DNA of 5,300 nucleotides, taken from Pelotomaculum sp. UBA4789. GTDB lineage: Bacteria; Bacillota; Desulfotomaculia; Desulfotomaculales; Pelotomaculaceae. Position 1 is the stretch's first letter. Every line of letters starts with the position of its first letter. The notes beneath the pieces were generated by a model, which worked only from the letters and a program-made list of their open reading frames with translations, did not search any database and was not told where the DNA came from. Location of the stretch: NCBI GenBank assembly GCA_002402945.1, contig DHGV01000018.1:6230-11529 (forward strand), written 5' to 3'. Shown here piece after piece: positions 1 through 4,866 of this stretch. The position numbers were made by a program, and so were the translations under genes.

Positions 1-659
1 TCAGGATAGAAGCGACATCAGAGGGGATAATCACGGCAGGCGATATCATCTACGATGCGGACGTAGAAATACTGAATCCGGAACTCATTATCGCCACACT
101 GGCCAGCAACTCAAGGCTGGCAATGGAGATTATGGTCTCCAAGGGGCGGGGATACGTCACCGCCGAGCGCAATAAAAAAGGCGATCATATCATCGGGGTC
201 ATCCCGATAGATTCGGCTTTTACACCGGTGAAAAAAGTGAATTACACTGTTGAAAACACCAGGGTTGGCCAGGTTACAGATTTTGATAAGTTATCTCTTG
301 AAGTATGGACCAACGGCAGCATCAGGCCTGATGAGGCGACCAGCCTCTCGGCTAAAATATTGAATGATCACCTGCGTCTTTTTATTGGGCTTACTGAAAG
401 CGTAAACGATGTTGAAATCATGGTAGAAAAAGAAGAGGAGCAAAAAGACAAGCTCCTGGAGATGACTATAGAGGAACTGGACCTTTCAGTGCGGTCATAT
501 AACTGCCTCAAACGGGCCGGTATCAATACTGTAGAAGAACTAATCCAGCGCGATGAAGAAGACATGATGAAAGTCAGGAATCTGGGGAAAAAATCCCTGG
601 AGGAAGTCATAAATAAGCTGGAAGAACTGGGTCTTTCGCTGAGGAAGGAAGACGAGTAA
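1..659 (+). CDS. rpoA: DNA-directed RNA polymerase subunit alpha (5'-truncated by window edge)
   Basis: The alpha subunit dimerises to nucleate RNA polymerase assembly, and its C-terminal domain contacts UP elements and activators. The reading frame is open from base 3 and gives 218 residues to the TAA at 657-659. The family is about 315 residues long, so roughly the first 100 are outside the window. Fragment residues 1-130 fit the second half of the N-terminal domain (ITAGDI near 10-15, GRGYV 48-52, then NGSIRPDEA 104-112). An acidic and lysine-rich linker follows (about 138-152). The C-terminal helix-hairpin-helix domain spans about 155-214, with VRSYNCLK (163-170) and NLGKKSL (193-199). 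R164 and N167 of the fragment match E. coli R265 and N268, the DNA minor-groove contacts, so the UP-element surface looks intact. An internal ATG at 123 is not the real start, because homology continues upstream of it. The gene is followed 16 bases later by rplQ, the classic order. Truncation is due only to the window edge. Confidence 0.98.
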   Translation, partial: RIEATSEGIITAGDIIYDADVEILNPELIIATLASNSRLAMEIMVSKGRGYVTAERNKKGDHIIGVIPIDSAFTPVKKVNYTVENTRVGQVTDFDKLSLEVWTNGSIRPDEATSLSAKILNDHLRLFIGLTESVNDVEIMVEKEEEQKDKLLEMTIEELDLSVRSYNCLKRAGINTVEELIQRDEEDMMKVRNLGKKSLEEVINKLEELGLSLRKEDE

Positions 660-660
660 G

Positions 661-666
661 GGAGGG
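661..666 (+). promoter_or_regulatory. Ribosome binding site of rplQ
   Basis: GGAGGG begins two bases after the rpoA stop codon and lies 9 bases before the GTG at 676. It decides in favour of this non-ATG start for rplQ, since the next in-frame ATG falls well inside the conserved L17 N-terminus. Confidence 0.8.
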
Positions 667-675
667 CTTTAAAAA

Positions 676-1014
676 GTGGGCTATCAGAAATTAGGTATTA
701 ATACAGGCCACCGCAAGGCTATGCTCCGCAACCTGGTCACATCCCTCTTCCGGGATGAACGGATTAATACTACCGAGACAAGAGCCAAGGAAGTAAAAAG
801 CATTGCAGAGAAAATGGTCACAACCGCCAAGCAGGGTGACCTCGCGGCCCGCCGCCAGGCACTTGCCTATTTGTACGAAGAAGAAGTCGTCAGGAAGCTT
901 TTCGATACAATTGCGCCAAAGTATGCCGACCGCTACGGCGGTTATACCCGTTTGATCAAGGTGGGCCACCGCCGTGGTGATGCTGCGGAAATGGTAATCT
1001 TAGAATTAGTCTAA
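676..1014 (+). CDS. rplQ: 50S ribosomal protein L17 (bL17)
   Basis: L17 is a structural protein of the large ribosomal subunit, near the peptide exit side. The 112-residue product has the normal length for the bacterial family core. It shows the characteristic N-terminus (GYQKLGINTGHRKAMLRNL, residues 2-20), then INTTETRAKE (30-39), AEKMVTTAK (44-52) and the C-terminal GGYTRLIKVGHRRGDAAEM stretch (about 88-106) ending in ILELV. The start is GTG, chosen because GGAGGG lies 9 bases upstream and homology begins at once. The gene follows rpoA directly. Its TAA stop shares its last A with the ATG of ecfA1 (TAATG), so the two are probably translationally coupled and cotranscribed. No terminator is seen between rpoA, rplQ and ecfA1. 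No missing or odd residues were noticed. Confidence 0.98.
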   Translation: MGYQKLGINTGHRKAMLRNLVTSLFRDERINTTETRAKEVKSIAEKMVTTAKQGDLAARRQALAYLYEEEVVRKLFDTIAPKYADRYGGYTRLIKVGHRRGDAAEMVILELV

Positions 1015-1874
1015 TGGAAGCATGTGAAGAAAACAGAATTTTTATTGAGGTTAAAGATCTCACCTATATTTACAACCGTGGTAAGCCCGGTGAGCACCGG
1101 GCTTTGTCCGGAGTAAACCTCACCGTTAATGAAGGGGAATTCCTTGCGGTTGTGGGCCCAAACGGATCTGGGAAATCCACCCTGGCCAGGCATTTTAACG
1201 CCTTGTTAAAACCGGCAGGCGGCAGCGTCGTAGTCGGGGGAATGGATACCATATGCCCGGAAAATGTTTGGGAGATACGCCGTCAGGTAGGTATGGTATT
1301 TCAGAACCCGGATAGCCAGATTGTCAGTTCTCTGGTTGAGGAAGATACGGCATTTGGTGCTGAGAATTTAGGGCTTCCTTCCGAAGTAGTACAGCAAAGA
1401 GTGGAAGAGGCCCTGAATTTGACAGGGTTGTCTCAGTACTCCAAACATGCCCCCCATATGCTTTCCGGCGGGCAAAAGCAGCGTCTGGCCATAGCCGGAG
1501 TGCTGGTCATGCAGCCCTCATGCCTGGTGCTGGACGAACCGAGTTCAATGCTTGATCCCGCCGGGCGTGCTGAGCTTATGGAAACGCTCGCCCGTCTCAA
1601 CCGGACCATGAATACTACTGTTATACTGGTTACCCATATCATGGAGGAGGCTGCCAGGGCGGATAGAGTTGCTGTTATGTCGGGCGGCAGGATTGCCTTT
1701 ACCGGTACTCCTGCTGAAGTCTTTTCAGAGGTTAGCCTGCTGGAAAGTTTGGGCCTCAAGCTGCCGGCAGCAGCTGAAATTGCCTCAGGCCTGCGCAGGC
1801 GGGGCTGCTCATTACCCGAAGGAATTCTTACCATCGATGATCTGGTTTCATATCTCACCAGGCAGCCGTACTGA
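1014..1874 (+). CDS. ecfA1: ECF transporter energizing-module ATPase A1 (EcfA1/CbiO family)
   Basis: EcfA1 is one of two cytoplasmic ABC ATPases that, with EcfA2 and EcfT, power energy-coupling-factor importers of vitamins or metals through interchangeable S-components. The 286-residue protein has a complete ATPase: Walker A GPNGSGKST (48-56), Q-loop VFQNPDSQ (95-102, Q97), signature LSGGQ (150-154), Walker B LVLDEP (171-176) with catalytic E175, D-loop SMLD (178-181) and switch H208 in LVTH. The C-terminal tail with LGLKLPAAAEIA (246-257) is typical of the Ecf/Cbi ATPase dimerisation region. The position right after rplQ and before a second ATPase and EcfT supports A1 rather than a cobalt- or nickel-specific CbiO. 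The ATG overlaps the rplQ stop (TAATG) and I see no good Shine-Dalgarno before it, so reinitiation by ribosomes finishing rplQ is likely. A strong hairpin lies in codons 24-31 (listed separately). The substrate cannot be told, because no S-component gene is in view. Confidence 0.95.
   Translation: MEACEENRIFIEVKDLTYIYNRGKPGEHRALSGVNLTVNEGEFLAVVGPNGSGKSTLARHFNALLKPAGGSVVVGGMDTICPENVWEIRRQVGMVFQNPDSQIVSSLVEEDTAFGAENLGLPSEVVQQRVEEALNLTGLSQYSKHAPHMLSGGQKQRLAIAGVLVMQPSCLVLDEPSSMLDPAGRAELMETLARLNRTMNTTVILVTHIMEEAARADRVAVMSGGRIAFTGTPAEVFSEVSLLESLGLKLPAAAEIASGLRRRGCSLPEGILTIDDLVSYLTRQPY
1083..1104 (+). other. GC-rich perfect hairpin inside the 5' end of ecfA1
   Basis: AAGCCCGGTG (1083-1092) is followed after two bases (AG) by its exact reverse complement CACCGGGCTT (1095-1104). 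In RNA this would be a 9-bp stem closed by a GAGC tetraloop. It covers codons 24-31 (KPGEHRAL), a variable loop between early strands of the ATPase. Only three Ts in a row follow (then GTCC), so it lacks the T-tract of a good intrinsic terminator. It could slow polymerase or ribosomes, protect the upstream mRNA from 3' exonucleases, or be chance. The structure is seen directly; any role is inference. Confidence 0.5.
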
Positions 1875-1905
1875 ATGACACAGTCAGGTGAAGCCGCACA
1901 ACATG

Positions 1906-1921
1906 GTCGGCTAAAGCCGAC
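1906..1921. repeat. REP-like palindrome
   Basis: GTCGGCT and AGCCGAC are perfect 7-base inverted arms separated by AA (equivalently a 6-bp GTCGGC stem with a TAAA loop). Short GTCGG...CCGAC palindromes in spacers are typical of dispersed REP-type elements that can be mobilised by IS200-like (RAYT) transposases. That this one is part of a dispersed family is inference, since only one copy lies in the window. No T-tract follows (ACTACAACG), which argues against an intrinsic terminator. Confidence 0.45.
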
Positions 1922-1953
1922 ACTACAACGCTTTGGATCTGGGAATGTCCCCA

Positions 1954-1973
1954 AATTAATGATCGAATTAATT
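1954..1973. repeat. AT-rich inverted repeat
   Basis: AATTAAT (1954-1960) and ATTAATT (1967-1973) are perfect inverted arms around a GATCGA centre. With only A:T pairs the RNA hairpin would be weak. As DNA it has the look of a dimeric-repressor operator or the edge of a mobile repeat. It lies about 105 bases before the ecfA2 start. No regulator can be named from the sequence. Confidence 0.3.
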
Positions 1974-2050
1974 AGACCTTGCAAAAAGCAGGTTTACAAT
2001 ATTTTATAACCAAAAAGAAATACAGGATATACCGACGTCCAACGACTGAC

Positions 2051-2073
2051 GGCCCACGACCAAATGGGGGGCC
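2051..2073 (+). promoter_or_regulatory. Hairpin overlapping the ecfA2 ribosome binding site
   Basis: GGCCC (2051-2055) can pair with GGGCC (2069-2073). An inner CC/GG pair (2060-2061 with 2066-2067) can close over an AAAT loop. The 3' arm uses half of the G-run (2066-2071) that is the best Shine-Dalgarno candidate for the ATG at 2079, so folding could restrict ribosome access. The bases after it (TCTTTAT) are too broken to make a convincing terminator. The pairing is seen; a regulatory role is inference. Confidence 0.3.
2066..2071 (+). promoter_or_regulatory. Likely ribosome binding site of ecfA2
   Basis: A run of six Gs ends 7 bases before the ATG at 2079 and can pair with the CCUCC of 16S rRNA through one G:U pair. 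Nothing comparable precedes the in-frame ATG at 2064, which the G-run itself overlaps. This favours 2079 as the start. Confidence 0.5.
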
Positions 2074-2078
2074 TCTTT

Positions 2079-2936
2079 ATGTCATCTGTTATAAAGATTG
2101 AAAATCTAACACATATTTATTCAACAGGTACGCCGTTCCAGGTTACTTCCTTAGACAGTATCTCCCTGGATATAGAAAAGGGCGTTTTTTTCGCCATTAT
2201 TGGAGCCACCGGTTCAGGTAAATCAACGCTTGTTCAGCATTTTAACGGGCTCCTGACACCCACCAGCGGTAAGGTTGTGGTATGTGACATAGATACTGCT
2301 GATAAAAAGCGCCGCCGTAATCTCTGGCGCAGGGTGGGCCTGGTTTTCCAGCAGCCGGAACAACAGCTCTTTGAAGAAACTGTCTTTGATGATGTTGCTT
2401 TTGGTCCAAGGAATATGGGTTTGGACAAAGGGGAGGTTACAGCGCGGGTGAACGAAGCGCTGTGTCTGGTAGGCCTTGACCCGCTGGAAGCTGCCGGGAT
2501 GTCGCCATTTCGCCTGAGCGGCGGCATGCGCAGAAAGGCAGCCATCGCCGGCGTATTGGCGCTGAAGCCAGAGGTGCTGGTGCTGGATGAGCCGACCTCG
2601 GGTCTTGATCCGCAGGGCAGGCGGCTTTTAATGGATCTTATTGAGGAATTTCGTCGCAACACAGGGGTAACAATTATTCTGGTAACGCATGATATGGAAG
2701 AAGTGGCCCTCATGGCGGAGCAGGTGGCAGTACTTGATAAAGGCCGCCTGATCATGGAGGGCAAGCCTCGTGAGATTTTCAACAGGGCTGATGAATTGAA
2801 CGCAATGGGACTGGGCGTGCCGGCTCCAGCCGAGTTGATGCACAAACTCCGGGCGCTGGGCAAAAAGGTCAGCGCCGATGTATTGACCACAGCAGAGGCT
2901 GAAGAGGAAATCGCCAGGTTATTATCATTGGACTAA
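2079..2936 (+). CDS. ecfA2: ECF transporter energizing-module ATPase A2 (EcfA2/CbiO family)
   Basis: EcfA2 is the second ATPase of the ECF importer, forming a heterodimer with EcfA1 under EcfT. From ATG 2079 the product has 285 residues. It has Walker A GATGSGKST (42-50), Q-loop FQQPEQQLFEETV (90-102, Q91), signature LSGGM (146-150), Walker B LVLDEP (167-172) with catalytic E171, D-loop SGLD (174-177) and H204 in LVTHD. The Q-loop followed by QQLFEETVFDDVAFGPRN, and the C-terminal GLGVPAPAEL (244-253), are typical of A2. The fifth signature residue is M instead of the common Q; the catalytic residues are all present, so the protein looks functional. An in-frame ATG at 2064 would add five residues (MGGLF) but lacks a ribosome binding site, and the family N-terminus fits the later start. 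The gene is separated from ecfA1 by an unusual spacer and from ecfT by 20 bases. Confidence 0.94.
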   Translation: MSSVIKIENLTHIYSTGTPFQVTSLDSISLDIEKGVFFAIIGATGSGKSTLVQHFNGLLTPTSGKVVVCDIDTADKKRRRNLWRRVGLVFQQPEQQLFEETVFDDVAFGPRNMGLDKGEVTARVNEALCLVGLDPLEAAGMSPFRLSGGMRRKAAIAGVLALKPEVLVLDEPTSGLDPQGRRLLMDLIEEFRRNTGVTIILVTHDMEEVALMAEQVAVLDKGRLIMEGKPREIFNRADELNAMGLGVPAPAELMHKLRALGKKVSADVLTTAEAEEEIARLLSLD

Positions 2937-2945
2937 TATATTCTC

Positions 2946-2950
2946 GGGAG
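2946..2950 (+). promoter_or_regulatory. Ribosome binding site of ecfT
   Basis: GGGAG lies 6 bases before the ATG at 2957, in the 20-base gap after the ecfA2 stop. It is a moderate Shine-Dalgarno and supports this start. Confidence 0.6.
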
Positions 2951-2956
2951 AACGGC

Positions 2957-3754
2957 ATGTTGAGCGGCATTACCATGGGGCAGTATATACCCGGAAATTC
3001 ACTGCTGCACCGCCTGGACCCCAGGACAAAAATGTTTGGTGTCCTGGCGGCAGCTGCCTGCATTTTGACAGCCTCAAACTGGCAGGGATTCGCCCTGGCC
3101 GCCCTGCTGACTGTTACAGCTTTAATGCTGTCAGAGTTGCCTTTTAGGATTCTACTAGGCAGCCTCAAGTCGCTTTGGATCCTACTGGCTTTCACTTTCC
3201 TGATCCAGGTATTTTTCACACCCGGTACGGTGATGGCCGGGTTGGGCCCGTTGAAGTTAACACAGGAGGGCATTGCGGCAGGCAGCGATTTGTTTCTGCG
3301 CCTGGCCATGCTGATTTTGACAGCCTTTCTGCCGACCTTAACGACTCCGCCCATCAAACTGACAGCAGGACTGGAGAGCATGATTTCTCCTTTTAAACGG
3401 CTGGGAGTCCCCGCGCATGAATTGGCGCTGATGATGACTCTGGCCCTGCGTTTTATACCTACCCTGATGCAGGAGGCCGGTGTGGTGGTCAACGCCCAGC
3501 GATCGAGGGGCGCGGGTTTTGCCTCCGGCAGCCCGGCAAAATGGGCCAGGAGTTTACTGCCCTTGTTTGTGCCGCTTTTTACGGGAGCACTGCGTAGAGC
3601 AGATGACATGGCTGTCGCCATGGAAGCCCGCTGTTACCGGGGCGGGGCCGCCAGGACCAGGATGAGGGAGCTGAAATTTAACCGTACGGATTTCCTGGTG
3701 CTGGTGGTGACACTGGTGGTACTGGGGGCTGCGGTTGCTCTAAAAAATATGTAA
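2957..3754 (+). CDS. ecfT: ECF transporter transmembrane scaffold protein EcfT
   Basis: EcfT is the membrane subunit that links the two ATPases to an S-component and transmits ATP-driven motion. The 265-residue product starts with the family pattern GQYIPGNSLLHRLDPRTKM (8-26). Hydrophobic membrane stretches follow at about 27-58, 70-88, 112-130 and 155-172, with a last one at about 245-262. The two cytoplasmic coupling-helix motifs are visible: AQRSRGAGF (180-188) and MEARCYRGG (222-230). In the family these carry ARG-type triplets that dock into grooves on the ATPases; here they read SRG and ARC, conservative variants that keep the arginine. Between them is a proline- and basic-rich link (GSPAKWARSLLPLFVPLF). 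The start is supported by GGGAG 6 bases upstream. It follows ecfA2 and precedes truA, the standard order, and completes the energizing module. No S-component gene is present, consistent with a shared (group II) module. Confidence 0.95.
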   Translation: MLSGITMGQYIPGNSLLHRLDPRTKMFGVLAAAACILTASNWQGFALAALLTVTALMLSELPFRILLGSLKSLWILLAFTFLIQVFFTPGTVMAGLGPLKLTQEGIAAGSDLFLRLAMLILTAFLPTLTTPPIKLTAGLESMISPFKRLGVPAHELALMMTLALRFIPTLMQEAGVVVNAQRSRGAGFASGSPAKWARSLLPLFVPLFTGALRRADDMAVAMEARCYRGGAARTRMRELKFNRTDFLVLVVTLVVLGAAVALKNM

Positions 3755-3774
3755 TCTGAAAAACTGGGACAGCA

Positions 3775-4545
3775 ATGGCTAATATAAAGGTTATCATAGC
3801 TTATGACGGCACGAATTATCACGGTTTCCAGGAACAGCGCGGTACAGGCTTCATGACTGTCCAGAGTGTTTTTGAAGAAAGGCTGTCAAAGCTGGCTAAA
3901 AGAGACATTAGGGTCATTGGCGCCGGAAGGACCGACGCCGGGGTACACGCCCGCGGTCAGGTGGTTAATTTTGAATCCGGCGATTTGCGAATTCCTCCTG
4001 AACGGCTTGCTTATGCGCTGAACAGCCTGCTGCCCGTGGATATTGTTGCTTTAGAAGCGTCAGAGGCCACGGCAACATTTCATTCCCGCTTTTCGGCAGC
4101 AGCCAAGACCTACCAGTATGTTATTTATAATGGAAAAAAACCTTCTCCTTTTCTGAGGCTGTACAGTTATCATATTCCCCGGTATCTGAACACAGAGGCT
4201 ATGCAGGACGGGGCGCAGCACCTTGTGGGCAGGCATGATTTCAGCGCTTTCAGGGCGCTGGGCACACCGGTCAAAACCACGGTACGCAACCTCTACGGGA
4301 TCCGGGTGAGCAGACAAGGCGATTTGGTTTATATAGAAATACGAGCGGATGGTTTTCTTTATCATATGGCCCGGATGATTGCCGGGACGCTGATCCGTTT
4401 GGGCCTGGGTAAAATAGAACCAAAGGACGTATTTGACATCCAGGCCAGCCGCGACAGCTTGAAAGGGGGGCCAGCCGCGCCGGCGAGAGGATTGTTTTTA
4501 GATTCCATCGAATACCCGGATACGGACACTGCCAGTGATTGTTAG
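3775..4545 (+). CDS. truA: tRNA pseudouridine(38-40) synthase TruA
   Basis: TruA isomerises uridine to pseudouridine at positions 38-40 of the anticodon stem-loop of many tRNAs, in the cytoplasm. The product has 256 residues, a normal length. Motifs in order: AYDGTNYHGFQ (9-19) at the N-terminus; GRTDAGVHARGQV (51-63) with the catalytic aspartate D54; FHSRFSAAAKTYQY (102-115); GRHDFSAF (152-159); the RNA/active-site stretch DGFLYHMARMIAGTL (192-206); and APARGLFL (235-242) near the end. The TruA pattern DGTNYHGFQ/GRTDAGVHA separates it from TruB, RluA and RsuA families. The ATG at 3775 has a modest GGGA 6 bases upstream and lies 20 bases after the ecfT stop, so it is likely in the same operon. 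Its last codons overlap the -35 element of the promoter read for secG. Confidence 0.97.
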   Translation: MANIKVIIAYDGTNYHGFQEQRGTGFMTVQSVFEERLSKLAKRDIRVIGAGRTDAGVHARGQVVNFESGDLRIPPERLAYALNSLLPVDIVALEASEATATFHSRFSAAAKTYQYVIYNGKKPSPFLRLYSYHIPRYLNTEAMQDGAQHLVGRHDFSAFRALGTPVKTTVRNLYGIRVSRQGDLVYIEIRADGFLYHMARMIAGTLIRLGLGKIEPKDVFDIQASRDSLKGGPAAPARGLFLDSIEYPDTDTASDC

Positions 4546-4567
4546 TTTTATCAGATTATGATATAAT
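4539..4567 (+). promoter_or_regulatory. Sigma-A-type promoter for secG-hppA with extended -10
   Basis: TTGTTA (4539-4544, four of six matches to TTGACA) is separated by exactly 17 bases from a perfect TATAAT (4562-4567). TG at 4559-4560, one base before TATAAT, makes an extended -10. Transcription would start near 4574, giving a leader of about 30 bases before secG. The -35 overlaps the truA stop region. Quality of both boxes, spacing and placement all agree. Confidence 0.75.
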
Positions 4568-4589
4568 ATTTCTTGGTATTTTCCATTGT

Positions 4590-4598
4590 AAGGAGGGG
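4590..4598 (+). promoter_or_regulatory. Strong ribosome binding site of secG
   Basis: AAGGAGGGG ends 5 bases before the ATG at 4604 (7 from the AGGAGG core) and is nearly a full complement to the 16S rRNA 3' end. It excludes an overlapping 66-codon ORF starting at 4573 in another frame. Confidence 0.85.
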
Positions 4599-4603
4599 AT
4601 TAA

Positions 4604-4837
4604 ATGGGCGTGTTAAAAATTATCGTGACTGTTATTCAGGTGATTTTGGCAATAGCTCTTATCGCCGCGGTTGTAATGCAGTCAGGCAGGAGCGCCGGCC
4701 TCTCCGGGGTTATCTCCGGGGGTGCGGAGACTTTGTTTGGCAAGAAAAAAGGATTGGACGAGCTTCTGGGTAAGATCACTGTCGTAGTAGCAATATTGTT
4801 CGGCGCTGTTTGTTTATTATTGGTAGTATGGGAGTAA
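4604..4837 (+). CDS. secG: Preprotein translocase subunit SecG
   Basis: SecG is the small accessory membrane subunit of the SecYEG channel and aids SecA-driven protein export. The 77-residue product has the family layout. Membrane segment one is at about 4-24. The conserved loop MQSGRSAGLSGVISGGAE (25-42) runs on into TLFGKKKGLDELLGK (43-57), and membrane segment two is at about 58-76. It ends just after the second helix, as is usual for Gram-positive SecG. The start is fixed by AAGGAGGGG upstream. It is the first gene after a predicted promoter, and hppA begins 29 bases after its stop with no terminator between, so the two are probably cotranscribed. The loop codons contain a small direct repeat of TCTCCGGGG spaced by TTA, which simply encodes the LSG/ISG pair. 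Confidence 0.96.
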   Translation: MGVLKIIVTVIQVILAIALIAAVVMQSGRSAGLSGVISGGAETLFGKKKGLDELLGKITVVVAILFGAVCLLLVVWE

Positions 4838-4850
4838 AAGCGATAAGATG

Positions 4851-4857
4851 AGGAGGT
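4851..4857 (+). promoter_or_regulatory. Ribosome binding site of hppA
   Basis: AGGAGGT lies 9 bases before GTG 4867 but 21 bases before the next in-frame ATG (4879). It therefore decides for the GTG start. Confidence 0.75.
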
Positions 4858-4866
4858 AATAAACAA

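Larger units (their letters stand above)
1875..2078. other. Non-coding spacer between ecfA1 and ecfA2
   Basis: About 200 bases separate two ATPase genes that are usually adjacent or overlapping. I find no convincing gene here. The longest + strand ORF with an ATG start is 44 codons (1875-2009), with no Shine-Dalgarno and no recognisable motif. The spacer holds a REP-like palindrome (1906-1921), an AT-rich inverted repeat (1954-1973) and a hairpin over the ecfA2 ribosome binding site (2051-2073). The half after about 1950 is notably A+T-rich. Promoter-like hexamers occur (TTTACA at 1993-1998, TACAAT at 1995-2000, TATAAC at 2005-2010), but none pairs with a partner at correct spacing, so I do not call a promoter. 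Read-through from ecfA1 is the simplest way to express ecfA2. Confidence 0.6.

Noticed and set aside
1906..1929. Palindrome as an intrinsic terminator after ecfA1
   Set aside because: The stem is good but the bases after it are ACTACAACG, with no T-tract, so termination is unlikely.
1433..1984. A 183-codon ORF on the - strand
   Set aside because: Most of it is antisense to the well-supported ecfA1. Its composition is the Ser/Arg/Pro-rich pattern of a shadow frame, and no motif is seen.
1875..2009. A 44-codon ORF whose ATG directly follows the ecfA1 TGA (TGAATG)
   Set aside because: It has no ribosome binding site, runs straight through the palindrome and the AT-rich dyad, and its translation shows no recognisable domain or membrane segment. 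Coupled translation cannot be excluded, but the evidence is too thin for a gene call.
1979..2010. Promoter-like hexamers before ecfA2 (TTGCAA, TTTACA, TACAAT, TATAAC)
   Set aside because: No pair of boxes has acceptable spacing: TTGCAA to TACAAT is 10 bases and TTGCAA to TATAAC is 20, while TTTACA has only weak -10 candidates downstream.
2234..2890. A 218-codon ORF on the - strand across ecfA2
   Set aside because: Shadow frame of a gene with full ABC motifs; Ser/Arg-rich with no recognisable domain.
2869..3621. A 250-codon ORF on the - strand across ecfT
   Set aside because: Antisense to EcfT, whose motifs and ribosome binding site are clear. Low-complexity Ala/Arg/Ser composition.
4573..4773. 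A 66-codon + strand ORF overlapping secG
   Set aside because: It begins at the predicted transcription start without a ribosome binding site and is out of frame with the clear SecG protein.
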